Source: Mesobacillus subterraneus (lineage in GTDB: Bacteria > Bacillota > Bacilli > Bacillales > Cytobacillaceae). Taken from it: DNA of 64,000 nucleotides. Position 1 is the first letter of the stretch; each line of letters begins with the position of its first letter. Made by a program: the position numbers and the translations under genes. Positions 8,124 through 16,783 of the stretch are shown in pieces. Where the stretch lies: NCBI RefSeq assembly GCF_003937825.1, contig NZ_RSFW01000006.1:124001-188000 (forward strand), given 5' to 3'. Under the pieces are notes generated by a model. The model had not been told where the DNA came from, did no database searches, and saw only the letters and a list, made by a program, of their open reading frames with translations.

Positions 8124-9665
8124 CTAACTCCGCAAACTCCCCTTCAGCCATGCCCGAGGTCGATACGGTCCAATCGGCACCTGGATCAGACTCGTTTTCC
8201 CTTTCTCTTTCAGTCCGTAAATTTCATCCGCCAGGTTCGCGTTAAACCCTAGCAGCGGATGGCTCCCCAGTCCCACGTTTGAGGCAGCCAGCAGCATTCT
8301 TTGCAGCAAAATTCCTGCTTCCACCTGCAGTATTCGGTATCCTCTGTACCCCAGTTCTTTTTTATAAAAATCGCTGTTTCCGACCAGATGCACGCAGATC
8401 GGTACTTGCATCATGTTTACATTGTCCATCGACAAGCCTGACTGTAAAACCAGCCGTTGATCGCCTTTACGGATTTCTCTTAATGCATGCTCGGCATGAT
8501 CATAATAATAGGCGCCATTTGGTATTCCTTCGACATTATAGAGACACGCATAGATGGAAACGGGTGCATGCTGGTTTACATCATTCCGGTAAAAGAGTGA
8601 GGACATTGTATCCTGCAAAATCGCTGCCAACTGCTGCTGGCTTACCTTTCCCATGATAAAATCCATTTCAGGAGAAAACCGGTTTTCACTCGCCTTCACC
8701 AGGTCATAGGATGCTGGTTCGATTTCAGGCAGTTTGAACTGTGCCTCTTTAAATTCAATGTCAAGCTCATCTCGACACCTTTGAAAGGAAAAAACAGATT
8801 CCAGTTTCGCAGCTTGATTGGCCTCTATTAACCTCGGAAACTCCAGTACTCTTTTTGAGCGTTCGAATTTCTGGCTATATATCGGCTGTATTTCCCTTTT
8901 CAACTCATCTGAAGTCAGATTTTCTTCCTGTCGGGATGATACCCAATTCGTCGGCTCCACTGTCAGCGGAATGACCGAATATACACTCTCCTCCTCATCC
9001 ATTCCGAGGAGATGATTAACCGCTGAATCCAAAAATTGATGGTACACACCTGTTGCATAGCCGAATCGTTTTGAGGTTTCCAGCATTTGGCCCACCATAA
9101 CGCCTGCGTCCAATCCTTGCAGGCGGTAGGAGAAGTTATTGTATTTAAAAAAGTTTTTCCAGAATCTTGTTGAAACAAAAGCCGTTCCAAAGCAAGTGGC
9201 AACATCACATCTGTCGCCAAGCGCACGTGAAATATAGGAATCGAAGTTCCCTTCCCGCAGCAGAACGAGACGGTGGTGCGCGGGATTATAATGATAGATT
9301 CCATCTTTCAGACCGTCTATTTTTAAATACATATACAGTTCGTTCGGATACAATGCTCCGCCGGATGGTGCAAACCTGCGAAAGGATTGATATGGATCTG
9401 CTTCTTCATCAGGAAAAACCTGCTGGCTTACTTGTGAGATTCCAAACACATACCAGAGAAAGTGTCCAATCCGTTCAAGGTCAGGCTTAACGGGGTGCTC
9501 GTTTTCCTCAAGGGTCAGCGGGACCTCAGAGGACAGCGGCACCACAGGCAACCCTCGGTACAATTTGTAGGGCAATGGTGCATCATCCCAGTCCGGCTCC
9601 CAGTTAGGCTGATTGGCCCGTTCAATATCAAATTGAAGATTATTCAGAAACTCTTCCAGACTCAT
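8124..9665 (-). CDS. SagB/ThcOx-type FMN dehydrogenase of a TOMM pathway
   Basis: A 513-residue protein with two nitroreductase-like halves (about 60-230 and 330-505). SagB enzymes use FMN to oxidise thiazolines or oxazolines to thiazoles or oxazoles in a modified peptide. Visible family features are FAPSGGALYPNELYMYLK (first half) and GHLF-type LEAGILLQRMLLAASNVGLG (second half, here VEAGILLQRMLLAA). GTAGGAGGTAGCAGG precedes ATG 9665. It is the last gene of a minus-strand operon with the YcaO and E1-like genes, 11 bp after the YcaO stop. At 513 residues it is the long two-domain form. Confidence 0.88.
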   Translation of the reverse strand: MSLEEFLNNLQFDIERANQPNWEPDWDDAPLPYKLYRGLPVVPLSSEVPLTLEENEHPVKPDLERIGHFLWYVFGISQVSQQVFPDEEADPYQSFRRFAPSGGALYPNELYMYLKIDGLKDGIYHYNPAHHRLVLLREGNFDSYISRALGDRCDVATCFGTAFVSTRFWKNFFKYNNFSYRLQGLDAGVMVGQMLETSKRFGYATGVYHQFLDSAVNHLLGMDEEESVYSVIPLTVEPTNWVSSRQEENLTSDELKREIQPIYSQKFERSKRVLEFPRLIEANQAAKLESVFSFQRCRDELDIEFKEAQFKLPEIEPASYDLVKASENRFSPEMDFIMGKVSQQQLAAILQDTMSSLFYRNDVNQHAPVSIYACLYNVEGIPNGAYYYDHAEHALREIRKGDQRLVLQSGLSMDNVNMMQVPICVHLVGNSDFYKKELGYRGYRILQVEAGILLQRMLLAASNVGLGSHPLLGFNANLADEIYGLKEKGKTSLIQVPIGPYRPRAWLKGSLRS

Positions 9666-9676
9666 CCTGCTACCTC

Positions 9677-11623
9677 CTACGGGAACGGATGCGGATCATG
9701 ATTGAGTTGTTCAAAGGTCAATGGCTCTGCGACATAGCCGAGCTTCGCCGGTACAATCAGCACCCGGTCAAGTCCTTTCAGGCGGGTCAGATGGTGTCCA
9801 AATGTCATTGGCAGCATGCCAGGGATCAATACTTTTACACAATACAGCCCATTTCTCCGCGTTTCCGGTGTCGTTTGATCCACCACGATCACCTCAAGTC
9901 CATGCCTGTGGAATTCCTCTAGTATGTCCTTAAGGTCGTCCGTCAGGTCATCATGCGTCGTGCGTCGTTTAAATTCCTCTTGAAAACTTCTCATTGGGTC
10001 ATTGTTTTCCAGCAAAAAGCTTAACCGTTCCTCTGCCTGTGGCAATCCGTACAGCATCCCGTGATCATCCATCTGCCTAACCAGCGAAGGATCCTTCAAC
10101 ATCTGTTCATACTTCTCTTTGTTCCCCTCCAGCTTATCATCAAGGTTGAGCATCATGCCTGCAAGCTCCTGCACTGCACTTTTAGCAGCCCTGACCGGAT
10201 CCAGGTGCGCACCTGCCGCACAGATGATATTCAACCCATGATCTTTCCTGTTTTTCGCCAACGCCCAGACACTTGGAATACCGTTTTCCATCGTGGCATT
10301 ATACAAATATAAATCGTAGCCTGCGACTGCCTGCATCCGCTCTACCATCAGCTGCAACTCTTCATCACCCGCCTTTTGCGGATGGAGGCGCGGCAAGTTC
10401 AGCTTCGCATACCAGGTCAACAGGAAGGAATCGCGTTCAACCACTTCCATGATGCCGTAAAAAATGGCCTCCTCCCTGCTTCCGCCAAGCGCGCAGCCGT
10501 TAGAAGTTTCATAGACAAAACCAGCCGAACCGCAGCCCAGGCTGTAATAAGCTAAAAGCTCGGGTACGAGAACCGGCCGCTCCTCTGTCAAAGAGTAGCC
10601 CCATACCCAATCAATCGGAGTGTCAGGGTCGAATTTTTGAAAAGGAAAACCAGGCTTCTCATATTGTTCGTCTGCGTGCACCCCAACCTTCAGAGGATGG
10701 AGTGCCTGACCCTCCAGGTTCCGGTAACTGTCATGAACGACAGTGCGTTTCCCTCTCGGCTCCAGTCCGCAATGCCGCTCAAGGCCCTCGAGAATAGCTG
10801 TCAGTTCACTATCACCATAGCATTGTGTGCGACCCGCTGTCCCTTCATCCCCCGACATCATCGGCAGATTGACACTCGCATCGGCGAACGGTGTGATCAA
10901 ATCATACATTTTGCTGTTGAAGAGCCCGGTCCGATTGTCCAGGTAATCATCCGTCAGCACGGTTTTCAAATCAGAAAGCGGTGTACACCGGTAGCTGCCT
11001 TCACTGATTTTCCGGCTGGGCTCCAATGATATTCGTGCCAGTTCCGGTGAGTCATCAGGAATTTGGCTGCAGACCGGGCACAAAGAGTCTGGCAGGAAGG
11101 AATGCCAGGAGCCATTCAATGTTTTTAAATCCGTTAAAAACATTCGGCCTTCAGAATAAGCCTGTTTTTCCGCAAGGATTCGTTCTGTTTCAGCGACAAT
11201 CACGTTAGCCATTTGTAAAAGTCCAGTTTTAGACGCCCAAGGATCGATCGATCTATGTTCTGTCGCTGCCAGCTTCTGCCGTACTTGCTGCATTTCGCTT
11301 CGTTCCTGACCTCCAAGGAGGCGCCTCAGATCTCCGCACTGTGAGCATCCCGGTGTATTCGGCCGGACAAGAGGGCCGATTACTCCCTCACCAAATGAAA
11401 CAAATCCCCGGAGCCAGGGACTGCCGGTCTGTTTTATCACTTCTTCCGCCTGTTGGTGTGCACGTGGATCCCAGCTGTCATGCAGGACCAGCATCAGATC
11501 TGCATTTCCGGGTATTCCATATTCAAAATCAGATCGCCTGAACACATGGCAGCGCGCTGATAATTCTTCGTACACCCTGTCAGCCAGCAATCCATCTCCT
11601 ATGATGACGATGAAGGAACTCAA
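9677..11623 (-). CDS. YcaO cyclodehydratase with N-terminal precursor-binding domain
   Basis: A 648-residue fusion. Residues 1-200 form an E1-like/leader-peptide-binding region with two zinc-type pairs, CSQC and CPVC. The rest is a YcaO domain that uses ATP to cyclise Cys, Ser or Thr onto the preceding carbonyl. YcaO marks are ILEGLERHCG, EAIFYGIMEVVERDSF (ATP and Mg ligands) and the proline-rich end DPHPFP, typical of active YcaO C-termini. The TTG start overlaps the stop of the upstream gene by 4 bp (TTGA), with GAGGGAGTG as ribosome site. Co-translation with the E1-like partner fits a cyclodehydratase complex. Confidence 0.9.
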   Translation of the reverse strand: MSSFIVIIGDGLLADRVYEELSARCHVFRRSDFEYGIPGNADLMLVLHDSWDPRAHQQAEEVIKQTGSPWLRGFVSFGEGVIGPLVRPNTPGCSQCGDLRRLLGGQERSEMQQVRQKLAATEHRSIDPWASKTGLLQMANVIVAETERILAEKQAYSEGRMFLTDLKTLNGSWHSFLPDSLCPVCSQIPDDSPELARISLEPSRKISEGSYRCTPLSDLKTVLTDDYLDNRTGLFNSKMYDLITPFADASVNLPMMSGDEGTAGRTQCYGDSELTAILEGLERHCGLEPRGKRTVVHDSYRNLEGQALHPLKVGVHADEQYEKPGFPFQKFDPDTPIDWVWGYSLTEERPVLVPELLAYYSLGCGSAGFVYETSNGCALGGSREEAIFYGIMEVVERDSFLLTWYAKLNLPRLHPQKAGDEELQLMVERMQAVAGYDLYLYNATMENGIPSVWALAKNRKDHGLNIICAAGAHLDPVRAAKSAVQELAGMMLNLDDKLEGNKEKYEQMLKDPSLVRQMDDHGMLYGLPQAEERLSFLLENNDPMRSFQEEFKRRTTHDDLTDDLKDILEEFHRHGLEVIVVDQTTPETRRNGLYCVKVLIPGMLPMTFGHHLTRLKGLDRVLIVPAKLGYVAEPLTFEQLNHDPHPFP

Positions 11624-13500
11624 TACACTCCCTCCTCTCGCAGCAAGACCCCGAACACTCCCTCAAGTTCCTGTTTTAAAAACGGTTCTACACTTAATTC
11701 GCATACAAATACTTGTTTTCCGTTACTTTTCAATACCTTAAAAGCTTCCTGGAGGTTTTCCTGGGCTGTTTCTGGGATGTTCAGTTTCTGTTGGTTTCTT
11801 TCGTTGAACTGAATGGCTGATTCTGCCAAGACACAGGCATTTGGAGCATCCAATTGGTTCTGATTTTTAAAGAGGGCATGCTGCAAAGCTTTTCTTAGAG
11901 CCCGGGTTTCGTTTAAATCGACGGCTCCATACCACCCATCCTGTGTACCGACCCAAAATACAGGAAAACCGGAGAGATCCCTACCCAACCCTAATCTTGG
12001 AGTACCCTGAATCGTTGTCAAAGCATTTAAGTAAAAACGGCATGTTTCATCCCCGACCGAATCCAATCCCACAAGGCTGATGAAATCCTCATGCCGCTGA
12101 CTCTTCAACTCCTCGTCCAGGCATTTCTGCAGTCCCCTGCTAACGGCCTCACCGTAGCTGACTCCTGCTCCCACGCCAATGAATTCATCATATTGTTCCA
12201 ATCCAGCTAATGATGCAGCGTACATTTCAATACCAGTTAGTGCCGCTTCCCTTCGTGCTTCATCATGTGTGAAAGAACAGCAAACCTGTTCCGCTAATAA
12301 TCCAGCCGGCCCCTCTGTCTGCGGATCAACTGCCTGAACCCGGCACTGTGCCAATGGAAGCTGTTTTAAATCCCCCTCCTCCCACATATGCAAAATCCCT
12401 GTCTCCTTTGAAGTCACCAGGCTGAAAAAAGTCAGGAGTTTTTCAGGTTCCGTTCCTCTTATATCCGGTTCTAGCCTGCTCTCAAGGTCTTCCAGCCATT
12501 CCAGTTCCGGTTCTCCATTTGGATGCGCAAGCACAGAATGCCAGCTGCCATCAAGCGTCTCGACATCCAGTAGAAAGATGCGGTTTTTCTGGTCCGCTTG
12601 TGTCAGTCCCGCTTCATCTTTGAAAAATTCAAATGCAATGACATTCGCCAGCAATGCTGCTGTCGTCGCAGATGCTCCTGGTACTTGTGTTTCTTTTTCA
12701 AATACAGTCGAATGCAATCGCCGCCATGCAGTTTCCCACGTCACCTCAGAATCTGTTTCCACCAGCGGTCCAGCTATGCCGACCTGTTCGAGAAGGATGG
12801 CCGGAATGAACGTTTTCTGCTCTTCTATGCAGACAGAATGAAGCTGCCTCAGCTCCGCTAAATCCTGAGAAACACACAAAACGCTATCAAATGGCCGGAT
12901 GACTTCAGACCAGTCTTGCTCATTCACTTCTAATTCGAGTAATTCTACCTCAGGATCTGTTTTACGAGCATGGTTCACCAACTCACGCAGGCGATTCCGA
13001 TTAGTCGTACCATCAGCTGTAATGGCGACGTTCACTCTGGCAAGACCAGATTCAAGCAATGACGACACCAGTGAATTTAAAAAAGGACCAGAACCCACTG
13101 CCAGCACATTAGACTCACGGAAGCACTGGAACCGGTACGCGCCAGAGCCAGCCAGATTGTCAGCAAACTCAATTTGGGATGCGAATTTTTTTAGGACCTG
13201 TTCAGTCAGCTGGTGGGGATGATCCTCGCTGACATCACGGACAAAGCCATTCTGAAACAGTACCTCTGCAATTTCAAACACCCGATTCCGATGTGGATCC
13301 TGCAATCCTTCTGTTATTTTTCCAAGTGAATACTCACCATTGAACATCGGCAACAGCTTTTCAACCCAGAGATCCAGGCCGCTTCCCTCAAGACGAAATG
13401 ACACCGAATTGTTCCTTAAGTACACACCCCTGTTCGGTTCAGGGACATAAAACGTATCTCTTTTCACCTTCAAACGCATAGAAGGGTCCATTCTTCCCAT
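11620..13500 (-). CDS. E1-like thiazole-bacteriocin maturation protein (ocin_ThiF-like)
   Basis: A 626-residue protein starting at ATG 13500, six bases after GGAGG; an upstream frame start at 13515 lacks a site. Proteins of this kind (putative thiazole-containing bacteriocin maturation protein) pair with YcaO and present the precursor leader. An N-terminal winged-helix-like region (about 15-110) precedes a Rossmann-type region with NVLAVGSGPFLNSLVSSLLESG (dinucleotide-fold glycine motif; about 135-160). The catalytic Cys of true E1 enzymes is not evident. It is the first enzyme gene after the precursor and overlaps the YcaO gene. Confidence 0.85.
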   Translation of the reverse strand: MGRMDPSMRLKVKRDTFYVPEPNRGVYLRNNSVSFRLEGSGLDLWVEKLLPMFNGEYSLGKITEGLQDPHRNRVFEIAEVLFQNGFVRDVSEDHPHQLTEQVLKKFASQIEFADNLAGSGAYRFQCFRESNVLAVGSGPFLNSLVSSLLESGLARVNVAITADGTTNRNRLRELVNHARKTDPEVELLELEVNEQDWSEVIRPFDSVLCVSQDLAELRQLHSVCIEEQKTFIPAILLEQVGIAGPLVETDSEVTWETAWRRLHSTVFEKETQVPGASATTAALLANVIAFEFFKDEAGLTQADQKNRIFLLDVETLDGSWHSVLAHPNGEPELEWLEDLESRLEPDIRGTEPEKLLTFFSLVTSKETGILHMWEEGDLKQLPLAQCRVQAVDPQTEGPAGLLAEQVCCSFTHDEARREAALTGIEMYAASLAGLEQYDEFIGVGAGVSYGEAVSRGLQKCLDEELKSQRHEDFISLVGLDSVGDETCRFYLNALTTIQGTPRLGLGRDLSGFPVFWVGTQDGWYGAVDLNETRALRKALQHALFKNQNQLDAPNACVLAESAIQFNERNQQKLNIPETAQENLQEAFKVLKSNGKQVFVCELSVEPFLKQELEGVFGVLLREEGVY

Positions 13501-13590
13501 CTCAATCCTCCTCAATCCTGATTGACCTATCCTTAACCGCCACTATCATCGTATGTAGTTCAATTTGTCCCATATGTCTTTTCCATAAGA

Positions 13591-13623
13591 AGAAGAAACC
13601 CCTGCAGCAACCATCCGCAGGGG
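13591..13623 (-). terminator. Attenuator-like terminator between TOMM precursor and enzymes
   Basis: A perfect 7-bp GC stem CCCCTGC/GCAGGGG (13599-13605 with 13617-13623) is followed on the minus strand by TTTCTTCTTCTT. It lies between the precursor stop (13652) and the first enzyme start (13500). Partial read-through would give much more precursor than enzyme. Confidence 0.65.
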
Positions 13624-13651
13624 CCATACATTTTCTAAAGATATAGCCTTA

Positions 13652-13939
13652 CTACCCTCGGTGGCAGCGTCCACCGCAGCCGCCGCAGCCACCGCAACGA
13701 CCACATCCGCCGCATCTGAAGCAGCCTCCTCCGCACCTGAAGCAACCTCCACATCTGAAACAGCCGAAACAGCCAAAGCAGCTAAAAAACCCAAAGCAGC
13801 CCCCAAATCCGCCAAGACCAAGGAAAATACGCTCATCACCAGCATTGTAATACTGGCTCTGATCCCAACTAACCGGCTGAGAAGCCTGGAAATCACCTAC
13901 ATGCAAACTTTGAAGATCATGTTGAAAATCATTCATCAT
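13652..13939 (-). CDS. Heterocycloanthracin/sonorensin-type TOMM precursor peptide
   Basis: Ninety-five residues from ATG 13939, which sits 8 bases after AGGAGG. The leader (MNDFQHDLQSLHVGDFQAS, then QPVSWDQ) matches the class seen with thiazole bacteriocins of Bacillus. The core from about residue 42 has 14 Cys separated mostly by two or three residues (CFGC, CFRCGGC, CGGCGGC), with Gly and Phe filling. Cys are the likely cyclisation sites, so up to 14 thiazoles could form. The core is dominated by CGG and CF blocks that look like internal duplications. The enzymes to modify it follow immediately; no exporter or immunity gene is obvious. Confidence 0.87.
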   Translation of the reverse strand: MMNDFQHDLQSLHVGDFQASQPVSWDQSQYYNAGDERIFLGLGGFGGCFGFFSCFGCFGCFRCGGCFRCGGGCFRCGGCGRCGGCGGCGGRCHRG

Positions 13940-14136
13940 CTGTATAACCTCCTCCAGTAATAACACAGTCCAAAAAACAAGAAACAACCAACAAACGAGC
14001 CTTCCACAAAAAAAAGTACAATAACCAAAGTGGAAAAATTATCAAATCAGAATACTCCCCACCAATTTATGTAAACCACCCAGACGTTGCGACTAATACA
14101 AAAGCCTAATTCTTCATCCATAAAGAAAATGGGCTG

Positions 14137-14161
14137 AAACAGAGGGACGGTTCTCCTGTTT
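14137..14161. repeat. Half copy of a REP-like palindrome
   Basis: AAACAGAGGGACGGTTCT is identical to one arm of the full palindrome at 30625-30677, then diverges (CCTGTTT). The second arm is missing. Confidence 0.5.
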
Positions 14162-14215
14162 CTGGAAATTACATGGTCGGCACTTAACGAATGAAAAAAA
14201 TGGTCAATAATGTAC

Positions 14216-14245
14216 TTTACTTTCAGAACATTCGTTCTTTATAAT
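14216..14245 (+). promoter_or_regulatory. SigA-type promoter with embedded LexA (SOS) box
   Basis: TTTACT (14216-14221) and TATAAT (14240-14245) are 18 bases apart. Between them lies GAACATTCGTTC (14226-14237), a full GAAC-N4-GTTC Bacillus LexA site. Bound LexA would block the promoter, so the next gene should be induced by DNA damage. Confidence 0.7.
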
Positions 14246-14306
14246 AATAGAAAGGAAGACTTTTCCTTCAATAGATTCACTAATAAACCTACAAGGGGTG
14301 ATTGAT

Positions 14307-14567
14307 GTGAAGAAACAAGTCGCTGAGTCACAAAGGTCCTTTATCTACATGGAATTGGACGAGCTTTACGCCCTATCAAACCTTCCAGAGCCTCATAAAC
14401 AACAAATCTATCAGGAATTCAGGAACTTCCTTGAGGATGTCACCGATACTTCTGCGCTAGCGGATCTTACAGATGCCATATATGAACTTGGCGCGTATGA
14501 AGGTGATCCCTTCTCTAACCTGCTTTCATTAATGGAATCCTACATAGAAAAACCTCAGCTTGTCTGA
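14307..14567 (+). CDS. Small acidic helical protein under LexA control, 86 aa
   Basis: GTG 14307 is 8 bases after AAGGGG; a GTG three codons earlier (14298) sits inside the ribosome site. The product is predicted all-helical and acidic (MELDELYALSNLPEP, QQIYQEFRNFLEDV, LADLTDAIYELGAYE), without membrane segments or recognised motifs. The promoter carries an SOS box, so it is probably part of the DNA damage response. It does not match any SOS protein I know. It is adjacent to, but divergent from, the TOMM precursor. Confidence 0.65.
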   Translation: MKKQVAESQRSFIYMELDELYALSNLPEPHKQQIYQEFRNFLEDVTDTSALADLTDAIYELGAYEGDPFSNLLSLMESYIEKPQLV

Positions 14568-14677
14568 TCACCATAAAATTAACGCTTCCTTACACCATTG
14601 CTGCAAATGGCCGTCCCAGCAAGACAGCCAGGTTGCAGTTTCTTTTTTTCATGGTTCTATGACGCATGAAATAAATT

Positions 14678-14825
14678 CTATAGACATTTTGACTAGGCAT
14701 TGATCTTAAAATGTGTATTAAGTCATTTTTAATAGATATTTTAAAAACAATCGTCTTGAAATGTCTATTAAACCATTTTTAATAGACTTATTAACCACCC
14801 TATCATTTCAAAATGTCTATTAAAT
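14678..14825. repeat. Inverted-word array A, period 50-52 bp
   Basis: The word AAAATGTCTATTAAA (with variants) occurs six times in alternating orientation. Forward copies begin at 14711, 14761 and 14813; reverse copies have TAGACAT-like cores at 14681, 14733 and 14783. Spacing in each orientation is 50 or 52 bp. Adjacent copies can pair into hairpins. The rest of the 14568-14911 gap shows no gene. Confidence 0.65.
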
Positions 14826-14911
14826 CAATTCCATCCCCGACGAAAGGAAGGCCACTTGCTCTTTGATTCAATATAGTGAATATCAAGGATCTCATTTTAG
14901 GGGGTGATTGT

Positions 14912-15427
14912 TTGAAGAAACTCATCAGTATTATGTTGGTTGCGATCGTCCTTGTGATTGGGATTACCTTAGCTTTTCAATATATAATCCTCCATGGAGA
15001 ATTTAAAAAATGGAGTCACGCGACCATGGATGAGGACTATTTTAAAGGGAAGACGATGTATTTAGGCTACGATTTTACCTGGAAAGGAATCGGCAGCCCC
15101 ATGATTGAAAAGGTAGAGTTTATAAAGAAAGATGGCACCATTTTAGCGAAAGATGAAGATGGATTCCGTAATCATCCCTATTTTATGAAGTCAAATTCAA
15201 TTGGTATACTCGATGAGGAATCGGTCTTAAAAGATGGGTTGATGGAAGAGTTGTTCGAGATAAAAGGCCAGAAGGTCGATAAGGATTTTAGACTCGTCCT
15301 GGCAGTGGAATACAATAGAACGAATCATTAAAATGACATCAATCTGGTACGAATCACGTATAAAAAATTCTGGGTAACGCAGCACCGGGAGATTCCTTTT
15401 GATGATGGAGTATTTTCAAATGAATAA
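14912..15427 (+). pseudogene. Membrane-anchored protein gene interrupted by an in-frame TAA
   Basis: AGGGGGTGATTG precedes TTG 14912, giving a signal anchor (KKLISIMLVAIVLVIGITLAF) and an exported domain (KTMYLGYDFTWKGIGSPMIE). The frame meets TAA at 15329-15331 after EYNRTNH. It then continues in the same frame for 31 sensible codons (NDINLVRITYKKFWVTQHRE) to TAA 15425-15427, directly before the terminator. The position of the terminator and the coding quality of the tail suggest a recent nonsense change. The 139-residue product may still be made. Family not recognised. Confidence 0.6.
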
Positions 15428-15428
15428 A

Positions 15429-15455
15429 GCACAGGGTACGTCCCTGTGCTTACCT
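15429..15455 (+). terminator. Terminator after the interrupted gene
   Basis: Perfect 8-bp stem GCACAGGG/CCCTGTGC (15429-15436 with 15442-15449), loop TACGT, then TTACCTT. Confidence 0.7.
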
Positions 15456-15477
15456 TATTCCCACTCCCTAAAAAACC

Positions 15478-16776
15478 TCAACCAACCACCCGATTTGAAA
15501 TCAAGTCCTTTCTGCGATACACACTCAGCACGATTCCCATGATGAAAGCATTGAAAAGCAATTGGGTAAAACCATAGCTGATGAAAGGCAATGAAATTGA
15601 AGTTATTGGCAATAAACCTACAATCATGCCGATGTTATAGACAAATTGGACAAGATAGAGGGTTATTCCGCCAACAAGCAGAAGCTTTCCATAATGAGTG
15701 TTAACGTTGGTAGTGATCATATACATTCTTGCCGCAAACAATGATAAGATCAGCAGCAGAACGATTGCGAACAGGTAGCCATATTGATAGGTTAACCCGG
15801 CAAAAACCAGATCGGTATGTTCCTCTACTAAAAAAACTGAATGCTCCTTAGCTAATGGTGCCCTTTCACCAAAGCTTCCAAACCAGCCTGCCGCTGATAA
15901 CTTCTCTTTTAACCGCAGGTACATATAGCCCCACGTACTTGGACTTTCCTCAGGGTAAAGGAAGCCCCATATCCTTGCAAGTTGATACGGCTTTGCGGTG
16001 AACAACGCCATACCGATAAAACTGAAGACTGAAACGGCTGAAACCGCAGTAATCCACTTCAGTGTTTTTTTACTAATCCTGCTCCACCACATCATCACGA
16101 AAACCATAATTATATAAATAAAAATCCCGGTAATATTAGGTACGCCCATAAAAAGAAGAACTGGCAAGGCGAATAACAAAAGCTGGTGCCATACCTTCAG
16201 CTTGGCATGATTGAAAAATGAAGCCCAGGCAAGAAACAAGAATGGCAGGGCCATGAAGCTGTCAAATTTATGAGCACCTATCCTAATGATTGAAACACCG
16301 TTTATCATCTCTGTCGCAAATTTCACGAGTGCAAACAATATCCCGTTTCCAATCAGATAAAAAGTCCATCTAAGCCGCTCCAACCGCCGGTAATCCAAGA
16401 ACATCATGACTGCAACAACGATTAATCCCAATGCTACATGAATCATTTTATTCACAAAAAGGATATCTGCCATGGGGTGATCAAGCGAAATCACCGGCAA
16501 AAAGCTCAACCCCATCGTAATGACCAGCAATCCGATCAGCCACCAATCAATTTTCGGCTTATGGAGCTTATTCATGTCAGCACCAAGCTTTGCCGGGCTT
16601 CCCATCTGACTGACCGCTCTTTCCTCCGCTTCTTCTTCACTTAACCCTTTTCCCACCCATTCCTTCTTAACTTCATTAAGATGAAAATCCAGTTCCGATG
16701 CGACAAACTGCTTCGCTTCCTTTGAGCGGATGTGGTTTGTGACTTCGCTTAAAAAATGGTCTCGTTTGTTCTTCAT
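15478..16776 (-). CDS. FtsW/RodA/SpoVE-family membrane protein with N-terminal HAAS domain
   Basis: A 432-residue protein. Residues 1-75 form a helical HAAS-type domain (LSEVTNHIRSKEAKQFVASE, LSEEEAEERAVSQMGSP), common beside PadR regulators. About ten membrane helices follow with SEDS marks: LPFISYGFTQLLFNAFIMG near the end is the family's conserved signature region. SEDS proteins polymerise peptidoglycan glycan strands. The gene follows the PadR gene by 7 bp and forms an operon with it and an ECF sigma gene. The HAAS fusion suggests control by the regulator rather than constitutive division work. Confidence 0.82.
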   Translation of the reverse strand: MKNKRDHFLSEVTNHIRSKEAKQFVASELDFHLNEVKKEWVGKGLSEEEAEERAVSQMGSPAKLGADMNKLHKPKIDWWLIGLLVITMGLSFLPVISLDHPMADILFVNKMIHVALGLIVVAVMMFLDYRRLERLRWTFYLIGNGILFALVKFATEMINGVSIIRIGAHKFDSFMALPFLFLAWASFFNHAKLKVWHQLLLFALPVLLFMGVPNITGIFIYIIMVFVMMWWSRISKKTLKWITAVSAVSVFSFIGMALFTAKPYQLARIWGFLYPEESPSTWGYMYLRLKEKLSAAGWFGSFGERAPLAKEHSVFLVEEHTDLVFAGLTYQYGYLFAIVLLLILSLFAARMYMITTNVNTHYGKLLLVGGITLYLVQFVYNIGMIVGLLPITSISLPFISYGFTQLLFNAFIMGIVLSVYRRKDLISNRVVG

Positions 16777-16783
16777 TCCCTGC

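Noticed and set aside
8279-13222. Many plus-strand open frames opposite the TOMM enzymes
   Set aside because: They mirror GC-rich codons of the real genes, have no ribosome sites and show no family motifs.
13546-13960. Alanine-rich frames over the precursor gene
   Set aside because: They are other-frame readings of the Cys/Gly codons; the precursor frame alone has a ribosome site and leader motif.
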